Shown here in pieces: positions 16,481 through 25,079 of a DNA stretch of 64,000 nt. The notes beneath the pieces were generated by a model, which was given only the letters and a program-made list of their open reading frames with translations, was not told the DNA's origin and ran no database searches. The position numbers and the translations under genes are program-made. Numbering within the stretch: position 1 is the first letter of the stretch; each line of letters opens with the position of its first letter. Source of the stretch: Thermoproteota archaeon (GTDB lineage: Archaea; Korarchaeota; Korarchaeia; Korarchaeales; Korarchaeaceae); assembly GCA_026986575.1 (NCBI GenBank), contig JALSOH010000006.1:248001-312000 (forward strand), read 5' to 3'.

Positions 16481-17798
16481 GGATCCCCAGCACCTCCCTA
16501 ACAATTCTCCTGTCAGACTCCCTCGTGTTCCCACCTATGTGAGGCGTGAGGATCACGTTGTCCAGCTGGCTCAGCCTCTCGTAGGCATCCTCCCCAAACG
16601 GTGGCTCCTTGGGGAACACATCGAGAGCAGCTCCCGCGAGTTTACCGCTCTCCAAGGAATCTATGAGGGCCTCCAGATCGACGAGTTCTCCCCTTCCCAC
16701 ATTGACTAGGTAGGCACCGTCTTTCATGAGGGAGAGCTCTCTCCTCCCTATCATCCCCTTTGTCTCCTCCGTCAGGGGTGAGGCTAGGACTATTATGTCG
16801 CTCTCCCTGAGCAGATCATCTAGGGGTTTCCCTCCGTCCTTGTACTTGTCGTAAAAGCTGACCTCCATCCCTACAGCCCTGAGCAGGTTGGCTATCTCGG
16901 ATCCAACTATCCCCATCGATATTATGCCTACCCTCTTCCCAGATACCTCGAATCCCTTCAGCCTCTTCTTGGCCCACTCCCCCTTGCGCATCCTCCTGTC
17001 GCCCAAGCTGATGCCTCTGGCGAGATCGAGGATGAGGCCGAGAGTGAGCTCGGCCACAGCTCTAGCCCTCACGGGAGCCCTCTCAACTATAACAGCCCTC
17101 CTTCTGGCCTCTGAGACATCTATATGATCGAGACCGTGCGTGGCGGTGATCACAAGCTTGAGGCGTCTAGCCGTTTCGAACTCCTCCGGTCCTAGGCTCT
17201 TGCTGGTCCTGACCACGACCACCGTGGCCTCGTCCAACCTATTCCAGTCCCTCGTAACTTCACCCAAGTCCTCTAATCTACTATCCAGCTCTCTGGGGAG
17301 ATTATCTGCCAACAGGAAGAGTTCCTCACTATCGGGACTTATTGAGAAGTCGCCTCCGGGGTCAGCGTGAGTAACGCCCTCCAACCCGGTGTTCACGTCG
17401 CTCATGACGATTAACCTGTCTTTGAGCGTCCTGGTGACCCTCATGGCTGCCGTCAGTGAGGAACCGAAGTCGTCGTGTGGATTCAACAGGTCTTTAAGGT
17501 ACCCGGCCCTGAAGACAGGCTCAGATGCGGCGAGGAAGTCAGGTTCAGTCAGTATAGACGCCGTGGGCGCCAGTCCCCATCCGAGGGAGGCGACCACCCC
17601 CTTCTCCCTTACCTCGGGGAGCCAGTTCAACCTCTCGCGGGGAATTGCCAGTTCGTAGAACTCTTCCTCCCTCACGCCTGACAGGACCTTGGCCAACCTG
17701 TCTACGCAGGGCTTCCAAAAGTAGGAGCAGTCACTCAACTCTCCAAAGGACACCACCTCGGAGGTGCGAAAGGCTGACACCTCCAAGGAAGGCCCCAT
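16458..17798 (-). CDS. D-3-phosphoglycerate dehydrogenase-like protein with ~158-residue N-terminal extension
   Basis: Residues about 159-446 are a complete D-2-hydroxyacid dehydrogenase. It has substrate-side RTSK (Arg197), VNVGRGELVD (catalytic Arg369), DVFPKEPP (Glu398) and TPHIGGN (His420). The Rossmann loop reads ISMGIVG, with Ser294 where the family nearly always has the first Gly. Residues 1-158 precede this domain and match no family I know; they contain SDCSYFWKPC, DFGSSLTAAMRV and MSDVNTGLEGVTHADPGG. The start is firm: the codon before ATG 17798 is a stop (TAG), and GAGGT sits just upstream. There is no ACT domain. It is the first gene of an operon with the aminotransferase. Confidence 0.8.
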   Translation of the reverse strand: MGPSLEVSAFRTSEVVSFGELSDCSYFWKPCVDRLAKVLSGVREEEFYELAIPRERLNWLPEVREKGVVASLGWGLAPTASILTEPDFLAASEPVFRAGYLKDLLNPHDDFGSSLTAAMRVTRTLKDRLIVMSDVNTGLEGVTHADPGGDFSISPDSEELFLLADNLPRELDSRLEDLGEVTRDWNRLDEATVVVVRTSKSLGPEEFETARRLKLVITATHGLDHIDVSEARRRAVIVERAPVRARAVAELTLGLILDLARGISLGDRRMRKGEWAKKRLKGFEVSGKRVGIISMGIVGSEIANLLRAVGMEVSFYDKYKDGGKPLDDLLRESDIIVLASPLTEETKGMIGRRELSLMKDGAYLVNVGRGELVDLEALIDSLESGKLAGAALDVFPKEPPFGEDAYERLSQLDNVILTPHIGGNTRESDRRIVREVLGILGKWFQG

Positions 17799-17858
17799 CT
17801 AACCTCAGGGCGATGAGACCCCTCATGAGATCACCTCTGCATGCGTCACCCCAGCCAC

Positions 17859-17868
17859 TATATAAAGG
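17859..17868. promoter_or_regulatory. TATA element in the divergent 17.8/17.96 kb region
   Basis: TATATAAAGG on the plus strand, reading CCTTTATATA on the minus strand. It is well placed for the leftward dehydrogenase operon (about 65 bases before its ATG, giving a leader with a Shine-Dalgarno). It could also serve the rightward secreted protein gene at 17957. Confidence 0.4.
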
Positions 17869-17956
17869 TAATCCGCAAATACCCTTGGATGCCGTCCCAC
17901 CTCCGTTCCGCGCGCATCCCTAATCTATCCCCCCTCCTCCCTAATGGAGGGGGGAG

Positions 17957-18829
17957 ATGATGTGGAAAAAGTCCATTCTAGTCCTAGCCAGTATCTCGCT
18001 GATAGCTCTGCTGACTCTCCCCGTCTACGCCCAAGCGGGTACCGAGAAGCTGGCTAGAAGGTTGATACAGTCGTACGAGAACGTCAAGTCCTTTCTCCAG
18101 AGCATAATGGGTAATCTTGATGACGAGACGGCCAGCAAGGTCGAAGATGCCATAGCTAGGGCCGATCCACTGATCGAGGAAGCTAATACACTTCTCACCT
18201 CCGGAGATTACGAATCTGCGGTCGAAAAGGCTAGGGAGGCCCTTTCAGTGATAAGAGATGTGCTGAGGGAGATCAAGGATGTCGATGTGATAAGGGAGGG
18301 GGGAAGGCTTAGGATAGCTATTGGGAGGGTAAGCAGGGCGGTAGCTAGGGTTGAGAGAGTGATACAAGCCTTGGAGAACAGGGGAGTGGACACCACGAAC
18401 TTCACTTCCCAATTGGAAGAGGTAAGGTCGCTCTTGGAGGAGGCCAAATCCCTCCTCAAGTCCGGAGACTTAGAGGAGGCCCATGAGAAAATAGAAGAAG
18501 CAGTCAATGATCTGAGATCCCTTTACAGCGATGTGAGGGGAGCTGCTAAGGAGCACCTTAACCTAACTAGGGAGAAGGCCCTCAACAGGGTAAAGAGAAT
18601 CGAGAGGGCCTCTGAGAGATGCGTCGTCAGGCTGGACATGGTCTACAAGAAGCTAGTTAGGGAGAATAGGACGGAAGACGCTGAGAAGGTGCTAAAACTG
18701 AAGAATAGTATCGAAAGAACCCTACTTTCTCTGAAAAGGCATGTCGAGAATGGCCAGAGGTTCCTAGCGCTGGAAGATGTCAGGCAGCTTTTCAGGTACC
18801 TCAGGATCTGTCGCAGGATAGGTACCTGA
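17957..18829 (+). CDS. Secreted helical-repeat (coiled-coil) protein, unknown function
   Basis: A 290-residue protein with signal peptide (SILVLASISLIALLTLPVYAQA), started at ATG 17957 after a strong GGAGGGGGGAG; ATG 17960 is also possible. The mature part is almost wholly alpha-helical. It has two related segments, around residues 60-95 (IARADPLIEEANTLLTSGDYESAVEKA) and 140-175 (LEEVRSLLEEAKSLLKSGDLEEAHEKI), so it contains an internal duplication. There is no C-terminal membrane anchor. The C-terminus has two Cys (ERCVVR and RICRRI). No known function. Directly downstream is a membrane-anchored winged-helix protein. Confidence 0.65.
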   Translation: MMWKKSILVLASISLIALLTLPVYAQAGTEKLARRLIQSYENVKSFLQSIMGNLDDETASKVEDAIARADPLIEEANTLLTSGDYESAVEKAREALSVIRDVLREIKDVDVIREGGRLRIAIGRVSRAVARVERVIQALENRGVDTTNFTSQLEEVRSLLEEAKSLLKSGDLEEAHEKIEEAVNDLRSLYSDVRGAAKEHLNLTREKALNRVKRIERASERCVVRLDMVYKKLVRENRTEDAEKVLKLKNSIERTLLSLKRHVENGQRFLALEDVRQLFRYLRICRRIGT

Positions 18830-18842
18830 CCACATATTTTTT
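18792..18842 (+). terminator. Hairpin plus T6 terminator-like structure
   Basis: TCAGGTACCT (18792-18801) and AGGTACCTGA (18820-18829) are perfect 10-base inverted repeats with an 18-base loop. TTTTTT follows at 18837-18842. The right arm contains the stop codon of the upstream gene. This resembles an intrinsic terminator, unusual for an archaeal gene end, and could attenuate transcription into the next gene at 18862. Confidence 0.5.
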
Positions 18843-18861
18843 CCCCCGGAGGGACATCCCG

Positions 18862-19695
18862 ATGAGACGGGGTCTCCCACTATCACTACTTGCAACGATA
18901 TTGACGATAACGCTGGTTGTAGCAGTGGGAGGCTTGACAAACGCGATAATAGAGGTATACCCGGATGGGTGGTGCACAGTCAGCATCAGAGTGCCTGTTC
19001 AGGATCCTATAGTCGAGATCCCGCTTCTGGGCCATCCCACTCTCCTAACAGTCGTGGACGAGGAGGGCCTCCCCCTCAACTACACGCTGAAGGGTGACAG
19101 GATATTAGTAGATGCTGAGGCAGCCGACGAGATCAATATCTCCTACGAGACCCAGAGCCTGACCTACAAAAGGGGCCTCGTCTGGAGCCTGAACGTATCC
19201 ACCACATCGTATTTGCTCGTGTCGGTCAGGTTAATTGGAGATCCCGATGTGGTAGGGCTCTCCAAGATCCCCATCTCCATAAGGGAGGGATCCTCCTACT
19301 TGGAACTGACGCTAGAACCTCCTTTTACCTTGGATTATGTTTATACATCTCCTCCTAGGGAGGGTAGAGGTGAGGGGAATAACCTCTCTTATTACTTGCT
19401 GGCACTGCTGCCCGCTCTAGCGATAGCTCTCTTCATCCTGAATAAAGGGTCTCGCAGCAAGAAGTTCGAGCTAGATTCAACGGATATGAGGATCCTTGAT
19501 TCACTCGCGGAGGGTGAGAAGAGCCTCTCTACCATAAGAGAAGAGCTGTCCTTACCCAAGACCACTGCTTGGAGAAGGGTAAGGCGATTGGAGGGCAAGG
19601 GACTAGTGGAGGTGGAGCGAACTAGGTCTGGGAGCCTGATACGCCTGTCCAAGTTGGGTAGGGATGTGCTCAAGAATAGGGGGAGTAGTCGCTAG
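18862..19695 (+). CDS. Membrane-anchored winged-helix regulator with extracytoplasmic domain
   Basis: A 277-residue protein with a GGAGG 9 bases before its ATG. Order of parts: a signal/anchor helix (residues 5-28); a beta-rich outside domain of about 140 residues; a second membrane helix (YYLLALLPALAIALFIL, near 175-195); then a cytoplasmic winged-helix domain (STDMRILDSLAEGEKSLSTIREELSLPKTTAWRRVRRLEGKGLVEVER). This is the plan of one-component membrane sensors known in archaea. The outside domain may sense an envelope signal. The secreted helical protein just upstream is a possible partner. Target genes unknown. Confidence 0.75.
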   Translation: MRRGLPLSLLATILTITLVVAVGGLTNAIIEVYPDGWCTVSIRVPVQDPIVEIPLLGHPTLLTVVDEEGLPLNYTLKGDRILVDAEAADEINISYETQSLTYKRGLVWSLNVSTTSYLLVSVRLIGDPDVVGLSKIPISIREGSSYLELTLEPPFTLDYVYTSPPREGRGEGNNLSYYLLALLPALAIALFILNKGSRSKKFELDSTDMRILDSLAEGEKSLSTIREELSLPKTTAWRRVRRLEGKGLVEVERTRSGSLIRLSKLGRDVLKNRGSSR

Positions 19696-19730
19696 GGAAA
19701 GGAGATATTAAATCGGGGACCGCTTCCACG

Positions 19731-20885
19731 GTGAAGTCCATTCCGAAGATCAGGAGGGAACTACTCATAGTCCTGCTCAGCTCCTTCCTAGCAGGGATGA
19801 CGATCTCCCTCTACCAGCCAATATGGCCCTTCTTGGTGGAGGAGGCTGGCGTCGACGCAGCTACCTACGGGATCATAGCCTCTGGGGCCAACCTCATGGA
19901 GTTCGTTTTCAGATGGGCCTTCGCTGCCTTCGCCTCGCCTTCACTAACCTTCCTCATCGGTTCCCTTGGCATATCCCTCTCTTCCGGCCTACTGCTGGCG
20001 GACATATCACCTGTCATGATCTTCGGTTCCCTAGCCCTAGCAAGGATGGGCAGAGCTCTCCACATAATGGGGAGGAATCAGGTCACCAGTCTACTATTCA
20101 AAAAGAAGGTTGGGACCGCCTTTAGCTCAGTGAGGGTCTCGTGGCAGGTGGGAGCAATCCTTGGACCAGCTGCAGGGGCGCTCTTGGTGGCAATGGCGAC
20201 TAGGAACTTGGTCCTCGCGCTGGGCCTGTTCTTGGGACTGATCTCGGCTGCGCTGATCTCCCCTATGATAAGGGAATTCGGAGTCAGGGGCAAGGGGAAG
20301 ATCTCCTTCTGGAAGGGATCCCTCACTCCTGAAATCAAGGGGATAGTGGCTCTCACCATAGTCAACAACTTCGCGAGGAACTCATTCCTGCCGTTCCATC
20401 TAGTCATGGCCCCTGCAATCTTCGGTGCCGGTGTGGAGCACGTGGCCATGGCTGCGATCATCGAGACCCTGACATCCACCTTGGCAGGAGTACCTGTGGG
20501 GTGGCTCTCGGACAGGGTGAAGGATAAGAGGTCAGTCCTTGCCCTCTCGGAACTCTTCATGGTCTCCGGGATAGCGGTTTACATCGTGCCGAACGCTGGC
20601 ATACCTGGCTTTCTTATCTCAGCCTTCCTTTTGGGACTGGGCATGTCAAGCTACGCCCCCATAGCCACCGCCACGGTGTCTGAGATGGCCCCCGAAAATC
20701 CACAGGATGCAGTGGCGTTCCTCTCAACAGCTATATCATTCTCTAGACTGCCAGCACCGCTGGTGACCGGCGCGCTCATATCGGCGTTCAGTTACTCCGC
20801 CGCTTTCGGATTCTCGGCAGCCTGCCTGGCCTTTGTGGGCATATACATGGCCTTTTCATCCATTAGATCCGCAAGAGGATCCTAA
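19731..20885 (+). CDS. Major facilitator superfamily transporter
   Basis: A 384-residue protein with about 12 membrane segments. It starts at GTG 19731, 22 bases after the centre of ATATTAAAT (19705-19713). Family features include the loop 2-3 region ASPSLTFLIGS, the motif VSWQVGAILGPAAGALLV in helix 5, and GWLSDRVKDKRSV, a clear copy of MFS motif A, at the start of the second half. Substrate unknown. It follows the membrane regulator by 35 bases but seems to have its own promoter. Confidence 0.85.
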   Translation: MKSIPKIRRELLIVLLSSFLAGMTISLYQPIWPFLVEEAGVDAATYGIIASGANLMEFVFRWAFAAFASPSLTFLIGSLGISLSSGLLLADISPVMIFGSLALARMGRALHIMGRNQVTSLLFKKKVGTAFSSVRVSWQVGAILGPAAGALLVAMATRNLVLALGLFLGLISAALISPMIREFGVRGKGKISFWKGSLTPEIKGIVALTIVNNFARNSFLPFHLVMAPAIFGAGVEHVAMAAIIETLTSTLAGVPVGWLSDRVKDKRSVLALSELFMVSGIAVYIVPNAGIPGFLISAFLLGLGMSSYAPIATATVSEMAPENPQDAVAFLSTAISFSRLPAPLVTGALISAFSYSAAFGFSAACLAFVGIYMAFSSIRSARGS

Positions 20886-20985
20886 CCGCGATTTAAGACC
20901 ACCTCGTGGGGTTCACAAAAAGCTGAAAAAACGGTCGGTATACGACTGTAAAACATGGTGATCCGGAAAATCTGAGGAGGGGAAG

Positions 20986-21711
20986 TCAGCCGAGGCCGAA
21001 TTCCAGTAACTCTCCTAAGCCTACAACCGGTTCCTTGATTCCGACCTCCTTGAGGACCGCCCATAGGGTTGCGGAGTTGCTAGATATTACTGGTTTACCT
21101 AGATCCACCTCCAAGGCCTCCAGAACCTCGAACGTCCTGAAGTTGGTGCAGCTTATGAAAAGGCCGTCGGCGTCGTGGTGGAAGGCCGCCTTCCCCAACC
21201 TATAGGCGACCTCCGGTGCCTGCCTACCTATCTCTATGTTGTCCTGTATGCCCAGCCCTATCATGGAGACGACCTTGAACCCATTGCCCTCCAAGAACTC
21301 CTCCTCCTTCCTGTTCACCTCATCTATGTAGGGAGTGGCCACGGCCACGCTCTTCACATCCAGATGGCGGAGGGCTTCCAGCACCGCTGTGGCTGTAGCA
21401 ACGGCCTTGACCCCAGTAACCCTCTCTATCTTATCCGCTATCCTCTCGTCGTAGCCCACCCCACCAACCAAGCTCCCGGTGGTGCATCCGTAGGCTATGA
21501 CATCTACGCCAGCATCGGCCAACATGTCAGCAGCAAGCTCAACGAACTCCTCCATCCTCTTGAGTTCCTCGACGTTTACCTTCCTGAGCCTGACCCTAGC
21601 CACGTGGAGGGAGACTCCCTCGGGGAGTACGCTCCTGAACTCCTCCTCCATGGTGGTGTTGGAGGAGGGTACTATGAGACCGACCCGGGCCCTCCAACCG
21701 TACATCCTCAC
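20986..21711 (-). CDS. Maleate isomerase/Asp-Glu racemase superfamily enzyme
   Basis: A 241-residue enzyme of the Asp/Glu/hydantoin racemase-maleate isomerase-arylmalonate decarboxylase superfamily. Two catalytic cysteines lie at the expected places in YGCTTGS (near residue 77) and ISCTNFRT (near residue 190). N-terminal VGLIVPSSNTTMEEEF is characteristic of the maleate isomerase branch. It is the last gene of the liv operon, overlapping livF by four bases. In this setting a racemase/isomerase that prepares an imported substrate for hyuAB is the best guess; the exact substrate is unknown. Confidence 0.83.
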   Translation of the reverse strand: MRMYGWRARVGLIVPSSNTTMEEEFRSVLPEGVSLHVARVRLRKVNVEELKRMEEFVELAADMLADAGVDVIAYGCTTGSLVGGVGYDERIADKIERVTGVKAVATATAVLEALRHLDVKSVAVATPYIDEVNRKEEEFLEGNGFKVVSMIGLGIQDNIEIGRQAPEVAYRLGKAAFHHDADGLFISCTNFRTFEVLEALEVDLGKPVISSNSATLWAVLKEVGIKEPVVGLGELLEFGLG

Positions 21712-22418
21712 AACCCCAGGTAAGCTCTCTTCACGTCCTCGTCCCTTAATAACTCCTCACCAGTTCCGGATTTAACTATTCTCCCGGTTTCTAGGACGTA
21801 CGCCTTGTCGGAGAGCCTCAATGCCTGGTAGACGTTCTGCTCGACTAGTAGGATGGTATAGCCCTCCTCCTTCAGCTTCCTGACGAGGTTTAGGATCATT
21901 ATGACGAGCTTGGGCGCCAGGCCGAGAGAAGGCTCGTCGAGCATCAGGATCTCGGGTCTGAGTATCAGCCCCCTGGCTATGGCGAGCATCTGCTGCTCCC
22001 CACCGCTGAGCGTGCCAGCCAGCTGATTCCTCCTCTCCCTGAGGATGGGGAACAGGTTAAACACATCTTCCAGCGTGTCCTGAAACTTCTCCCTGGCCCT
22101 CTTGGTGTAGGCAGCTGCCCTCAGGTTCTCCATGACTGTGAGTCTCGGGAAAAGCTGTCTGCCCTCGGGAACATGGGCTATCCCCATTTCCACCCTCTTA
22201 TGGGGCTCCTCCCTAGTGATATCCCGATCCTTGAAGGTTATGATCCCGGACTTGGGGATCAGGAGACCCGAAATGGTCTTCATAATGGTAGTCTTTCCGG
22301 CCCCGTTTGCACCGACTATGGATGTTATGGTCCCCTTATCCACTTGGAAGGAGACGCCCCATAACGCTTGGGCGTCGCCATAAAAAACATCCACATCCCT
22401 GACATCCAAGAGGCTCAT
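21708..22418 (-). CDS. livF: Branched-chain-type ABC transporter ATP-binding protein LivF
   Basis: A 236-residue ABC ATPase. Walker A is GANGAGKTT, the signature is LSGGEQQM, and Walker B with D-loop is ILMLDEPSLGLAP. LivF-type features include HVPEGRQLFPRLTV and LVEQNVYQALRLSD. It pairs with LivG to power the permease. It overlaps livG and the racemase-family gene by four bases each. Confidence 0.93.
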   Translation of the reverse strand: MSLLDVRDVDVFYGDAQALWGVSFQVDKGTITSIVGANGAGKTTIMKTISGLLIPKSGIITFKDRDITREEPHKRVEMGIAHVPEGRQLFPRLTVMENLRAAAYTKRAREKFQDTLEDVFNLFPILRERRNQLAGTLSGGEQQMLAIARGLILRPEILMLDEPSLGLAPKLVIMILNLVRKLKEEGYTILLVEQNVYQALRLSDKAYVLETGRIVKSGTGEELLRDEDVKRAYLGL

Positions 22419-23134
22419 AGTTCCTCCCTCCCTAGGTAGGCCTCTATCACCCTTGGATCGCTCGCTATCTCCTGCGGCGTTCCTTCCGCTATCTTCACCC
22501 CGTAATCCATCACGATTATCCTCTCCGAGATGTTCATCACCGCCCTCATCACGTGCTCCACCATCAGGATCGTCACACCCGACTCGTTTATCTCCCTGAG
22601 CAGCTTCAGCAGCTCATCCACCTCCGAAGGATTGAGCCCAGCCACGACCTCATCCAGCAGGAGCAGTTTTGGTTCGGTCGCCAGCGCTCTAGAAAGCTCG
22701 AGCCTCTTCTTCTCGGGTAGGTTCAGGGAACCGGCCCTCATATTCCTCTTCTCGTAGAGGCCGGTGAGCTTCAGCACCTCTTCTGCACGCTTCCTTGCCT
22801 CATTCACATCTGGATGCCTCAGCAGGGCGCCGATCGCCACATTGTCGAGGACCGTGAGGTTCGACAGCGGCTTCACTATCTGGAAGGTGCGGCCCACTCC
22901 CAGCTTGGTTATCTCGTAAGGCTTCCGCCCCGTGATGTCCCTACCGTCGAAGAATATCCTGCCCTTGTCAGGCCTGTAGTAACCGGAGATCAGGTTAAAT
23001 AGGGTCGTCTTTCCCGCACCGTTGGGACCGATAAGCCCCACCCTCTCCCCCTCATCCATGGAGAAGGAAACGTCATTGACCGCCACCAGCCCGCCGAACC
23101 TCTTCACCACTCCCTTAACTTCCAGCAGGCTCAT
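22415..23134 (-). CDS. livG: Branched-chain-type ABC transporter ATP-binding protein LivG
   Basis: A 239-residue ABC ATPase. Walker A is GPNGAGKTT, Walker B with D-loop is LLLLDEVVAGLNP, and the switch His lies in MVEHVMRAVM. The signature region reads LNLPEKKRLELSRAL instead of LSGGQ; LivG proteins often deviate here. GVGRTFQIVKPLSNLTVLDN is the hallmark of the subfamily. It overlaps livM and livF by four bases each. Confidence 0.93.
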   Translation of the reverse strand: MSLLEVKGVVKRFGGLVAVNDVSFSMDEGERVGLIGPNGAGKTTLFNLISGYYRPDKGRIFFDGRDITGRKPYEITKLGVGRTFQIVKPLSNLTVLDNVAIGALLRHPDVNEARKRAEEVLKLTGLYEKRNMRAGSLNLPEKKRLELSRALATEPKLLLLDEVVAGLNPSEVDELLKLLREINESGVTILMVEHVMRAVMNISERIIVMDYGVKIAEGTPQEIASDPRVIEAYLGREEL

Positions 23135-24174
23135 TCCTTCCTCACCTCACCAGTCTCCTCCCTCTTCCTCAGGTAGCCCTTCTTCTCGAGCCAGCCCATG
23201 ATACCCTCGGGGGCGAGCAAAGATATGGCCAGCAGGATCACCCCCAGCACGAAGACATGGAGTCCGTAGAACCTTGGGAACCTAGACACTATGTACACCC
23301 TGACGTACTCGCTTATGGGGACAAACACAAAGGAGCCAACTATGGGACCGATGAAGGAGTATATGCCTCCCAAGATGCCGGCTATGGTTATGTAAACCGA
23401 GACGGATATCAGGTCAAAGACAGCGAAGGGGTCGACGAACCTGAACCTGACCGTGTATATTCCCCCTCCTATACCGGTGAAGAGAGCGCTGAAGAACATG
23501 GCTACCATCTTGTACTTGAACGGGTTGATCCCGAGGCTCATGGCCGCATCCTCGTCCTCTCTTATCGCTTGGAGGTAGTAGCCTATCCTGCTCTTTACCA
23601 ACGGATACATGATCAGGAGCTCGAGCCCCAGCAGGCCCAGAGCCAAGTATATGTAGACGTAGGAGCCAGCATACTGCAAGTAGTACAGCTTCTGCTCCTC
23701 CGGAACTATGGGGGACTGCAGGCCAGCCGATCCTCCGACGTAGTCCCAAGAGATGAATATAAGCTTGAATATCTCGCCCACGGCTATCGTAGCTAGAGCG
23801 AACCAGTGGCTCCTCAACCTGAAGAGCGGGACACCCAGAGCCAAGCCTACCAGAGCCGCCACCAGCCCTCCAACGAATATGCCCACCCAAGGCGTCACCC
23901 GGTAGTAGAGCATGAGGATCATGGTCGTGTAAGCGCCGACGCCGAAGAACACCGCGTGCCCGAAGCTGAGTTGCCCGGTGTAGCCCTCGAGCAGGTTCCA
24001 AGCCATTGCCATTATAGAGAACATTAGGCAGAGGAGCATGGCGTTGGCTGCGAATGGAAGGTCCAGCTTCCAGAAGATTAGGGGAGCTACCAGCATAACG
24101 GCAGCCACAATTGCGAAATACTGGCCGTTTCTATCTCTCAATCCCTCCTTTATGAATTGCAACATGCCCATCAC
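23131..24174 (-). CDS. livM: Branched-chain-type ABC transporter permease LivM
   Basis: A 347-residue membrane protein with about ten segments. Subfamily features are NLLEGYTGQLSFGHAVFFGVGAYTT and PLFRLRSHWFALATIAVGE. The coupling loop reads AIREDEDAAMSLGINPFKYK. It forms the channel with LivH. The C-terminal tail is charged (KKGYLRKREETGEVRKE). It overlaps both neighbours by four bases. Confidence 0.93.
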   Translation of the reverse strand: MMGMLQFIKEGLRDRNGQYFAIVAAVMLVAPLIFWKLDLPFAANAMLLCLMFSIMAMAWNLLEGYTGQLSFGHAVFFGVGAYTTMILMLYYRVTPWVGIFVGGLVAALVGLALGVPLFRLRSHWFALATIAVGEIFKLIFISWDYVGGSAGLQSPIVPEEQKLYYLQYAGSYVYIYLALGLLGLELLIMYPLVKSRIGYYLQAIREDEDAAMSLGINPFKYKMVAMFFSALFTGIGGGIYTVRFRFVDPFAVFDLISVSVYITIAGILGGIYSFIGPIVGSFVFVPISEYVRVYIVSRFPRFYGLHVFVLGVILLAISLLAPEGIMGWLEKKGYLRKREETGEVRKE

Positions 24175-25046
24175 CTCTGCTCGGTCCCGAATAGTCCGGT
24201 GGGCTTCACCAGAATTATGGCTATGAAGAGGAGGAACGCAACGACGTCTTTCAGCGACGGTGAGATGAAGAGGGCGCTGACTGACTCGGTGACCCCGATT
24301 ATGATCCCACTTATGTAAGCGCCGAAGACGCTCCCGAAGCCGCCAAACACCACCACTATGAATGCTATGAGCGCGTAGAACCCTCCCATCTCCGGGTGTA
24401 TCGGGAGGAACGTGGCGACCAAGGTACCGCCAACGGCAGAGATCCCTACCCCAATGCCGAATGCAATCCAGTACATCTTCCTCACATTTATGCCCATCAG
24501 GTAAGCGGCCATCCTGTTCTGGGATACTGCCCTCAAGGCGACTCCCGTGTACGTGGTCTTCAGAAAAACGTAGAAGGCCACGGCCACTCCTAGGGACACG
24601 AAGAAGGCTATCAGCCTGGGAAGCTGGAGGCTTATCGTCCCGAACCTGTATATCACATCCGCGTAGGTGACGTAGATCCTCTTGGTGTAGGGACCGAACG
24701 CGGCCTCAGCTCCGTACCTGATCATCAAGAGCACCGCGAATGTGGCAGTGATCTGGCTGACCATGGGAGCGTCTAGGACCCTCTCTATCACCACCCTCTG
24801 GGTGAGCACCCCCAGCGCGAAGGTCACTAGGAAAGAGAGGGGAACGCTCAGTAACGGATCCACTCCAGCTAGGGTGAAGGCCCAGTACGTCACGAAGGCT
24901 CCCAGCATCATGTAATCTCCCTGAGCGAAGTTTATCACGTCCATTATGCCCCAGATAAGCGCGAGACCCATTCCAACAAGGGAATAGACGCTCCCTATGA
25001 GGATACCACTGACTACCGCATTGGCGACGTAATCCAGACCTATCAA
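24171..25046 (-). CDS. livH: Branched-chain-type ABC transporter permease LivH
   Basis: A 291-residue permease with about eight segments. It has the family start SGILIGSVYSLVGMGLALIWGIMDVINFAQGDYMMLG, the coupling loop ALRAVSQNRMAAYLMGINVRK, and FGGFGSVFGAYISG. It starts 33 bases after the stop of the binding-protein gene. Substrates of the wider family include branched amino acids, urea and amides, so specificity is open. Confidence 0.93.
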   Translation of the reverse strand: MIGLDYVANAVVSGILIGSVYSLVGMGLALIWGIMDVINFAQGDYMMLGAFVTYWAFTLAGVDPLLSVPLSFLVTFALGVLTQRVVIERVLDAPMVSQITATFAVLLMIRYGAEAAFGPYTKRIYVTYADVIYRFGTISLQLPRLIAFFVSLGVAVAFYVFLKTTYTGVALRAVSQNRMAAYLMGINVRKMYWIAFGIGVGISAVGGTLVATFLPIHPEMGGFYALIAFIVVVFGGFGSVFGAYISGIIIGVTESVSALFISPSLKDVVAFLLFIAIILVKPTGLFGTEQR

Positions 25047-25079
25047 AGCCGACCCTCCGCAAAAATAGGGATGGGGAAG

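Noticed and set aside
15942-17681. Several plus-strand frames opposite the aminotransferase and dehydrogenase genes
   Set aside because: Low-complexity shadow translations with no start signals, overlapping well-supported minus-strand enzymes.
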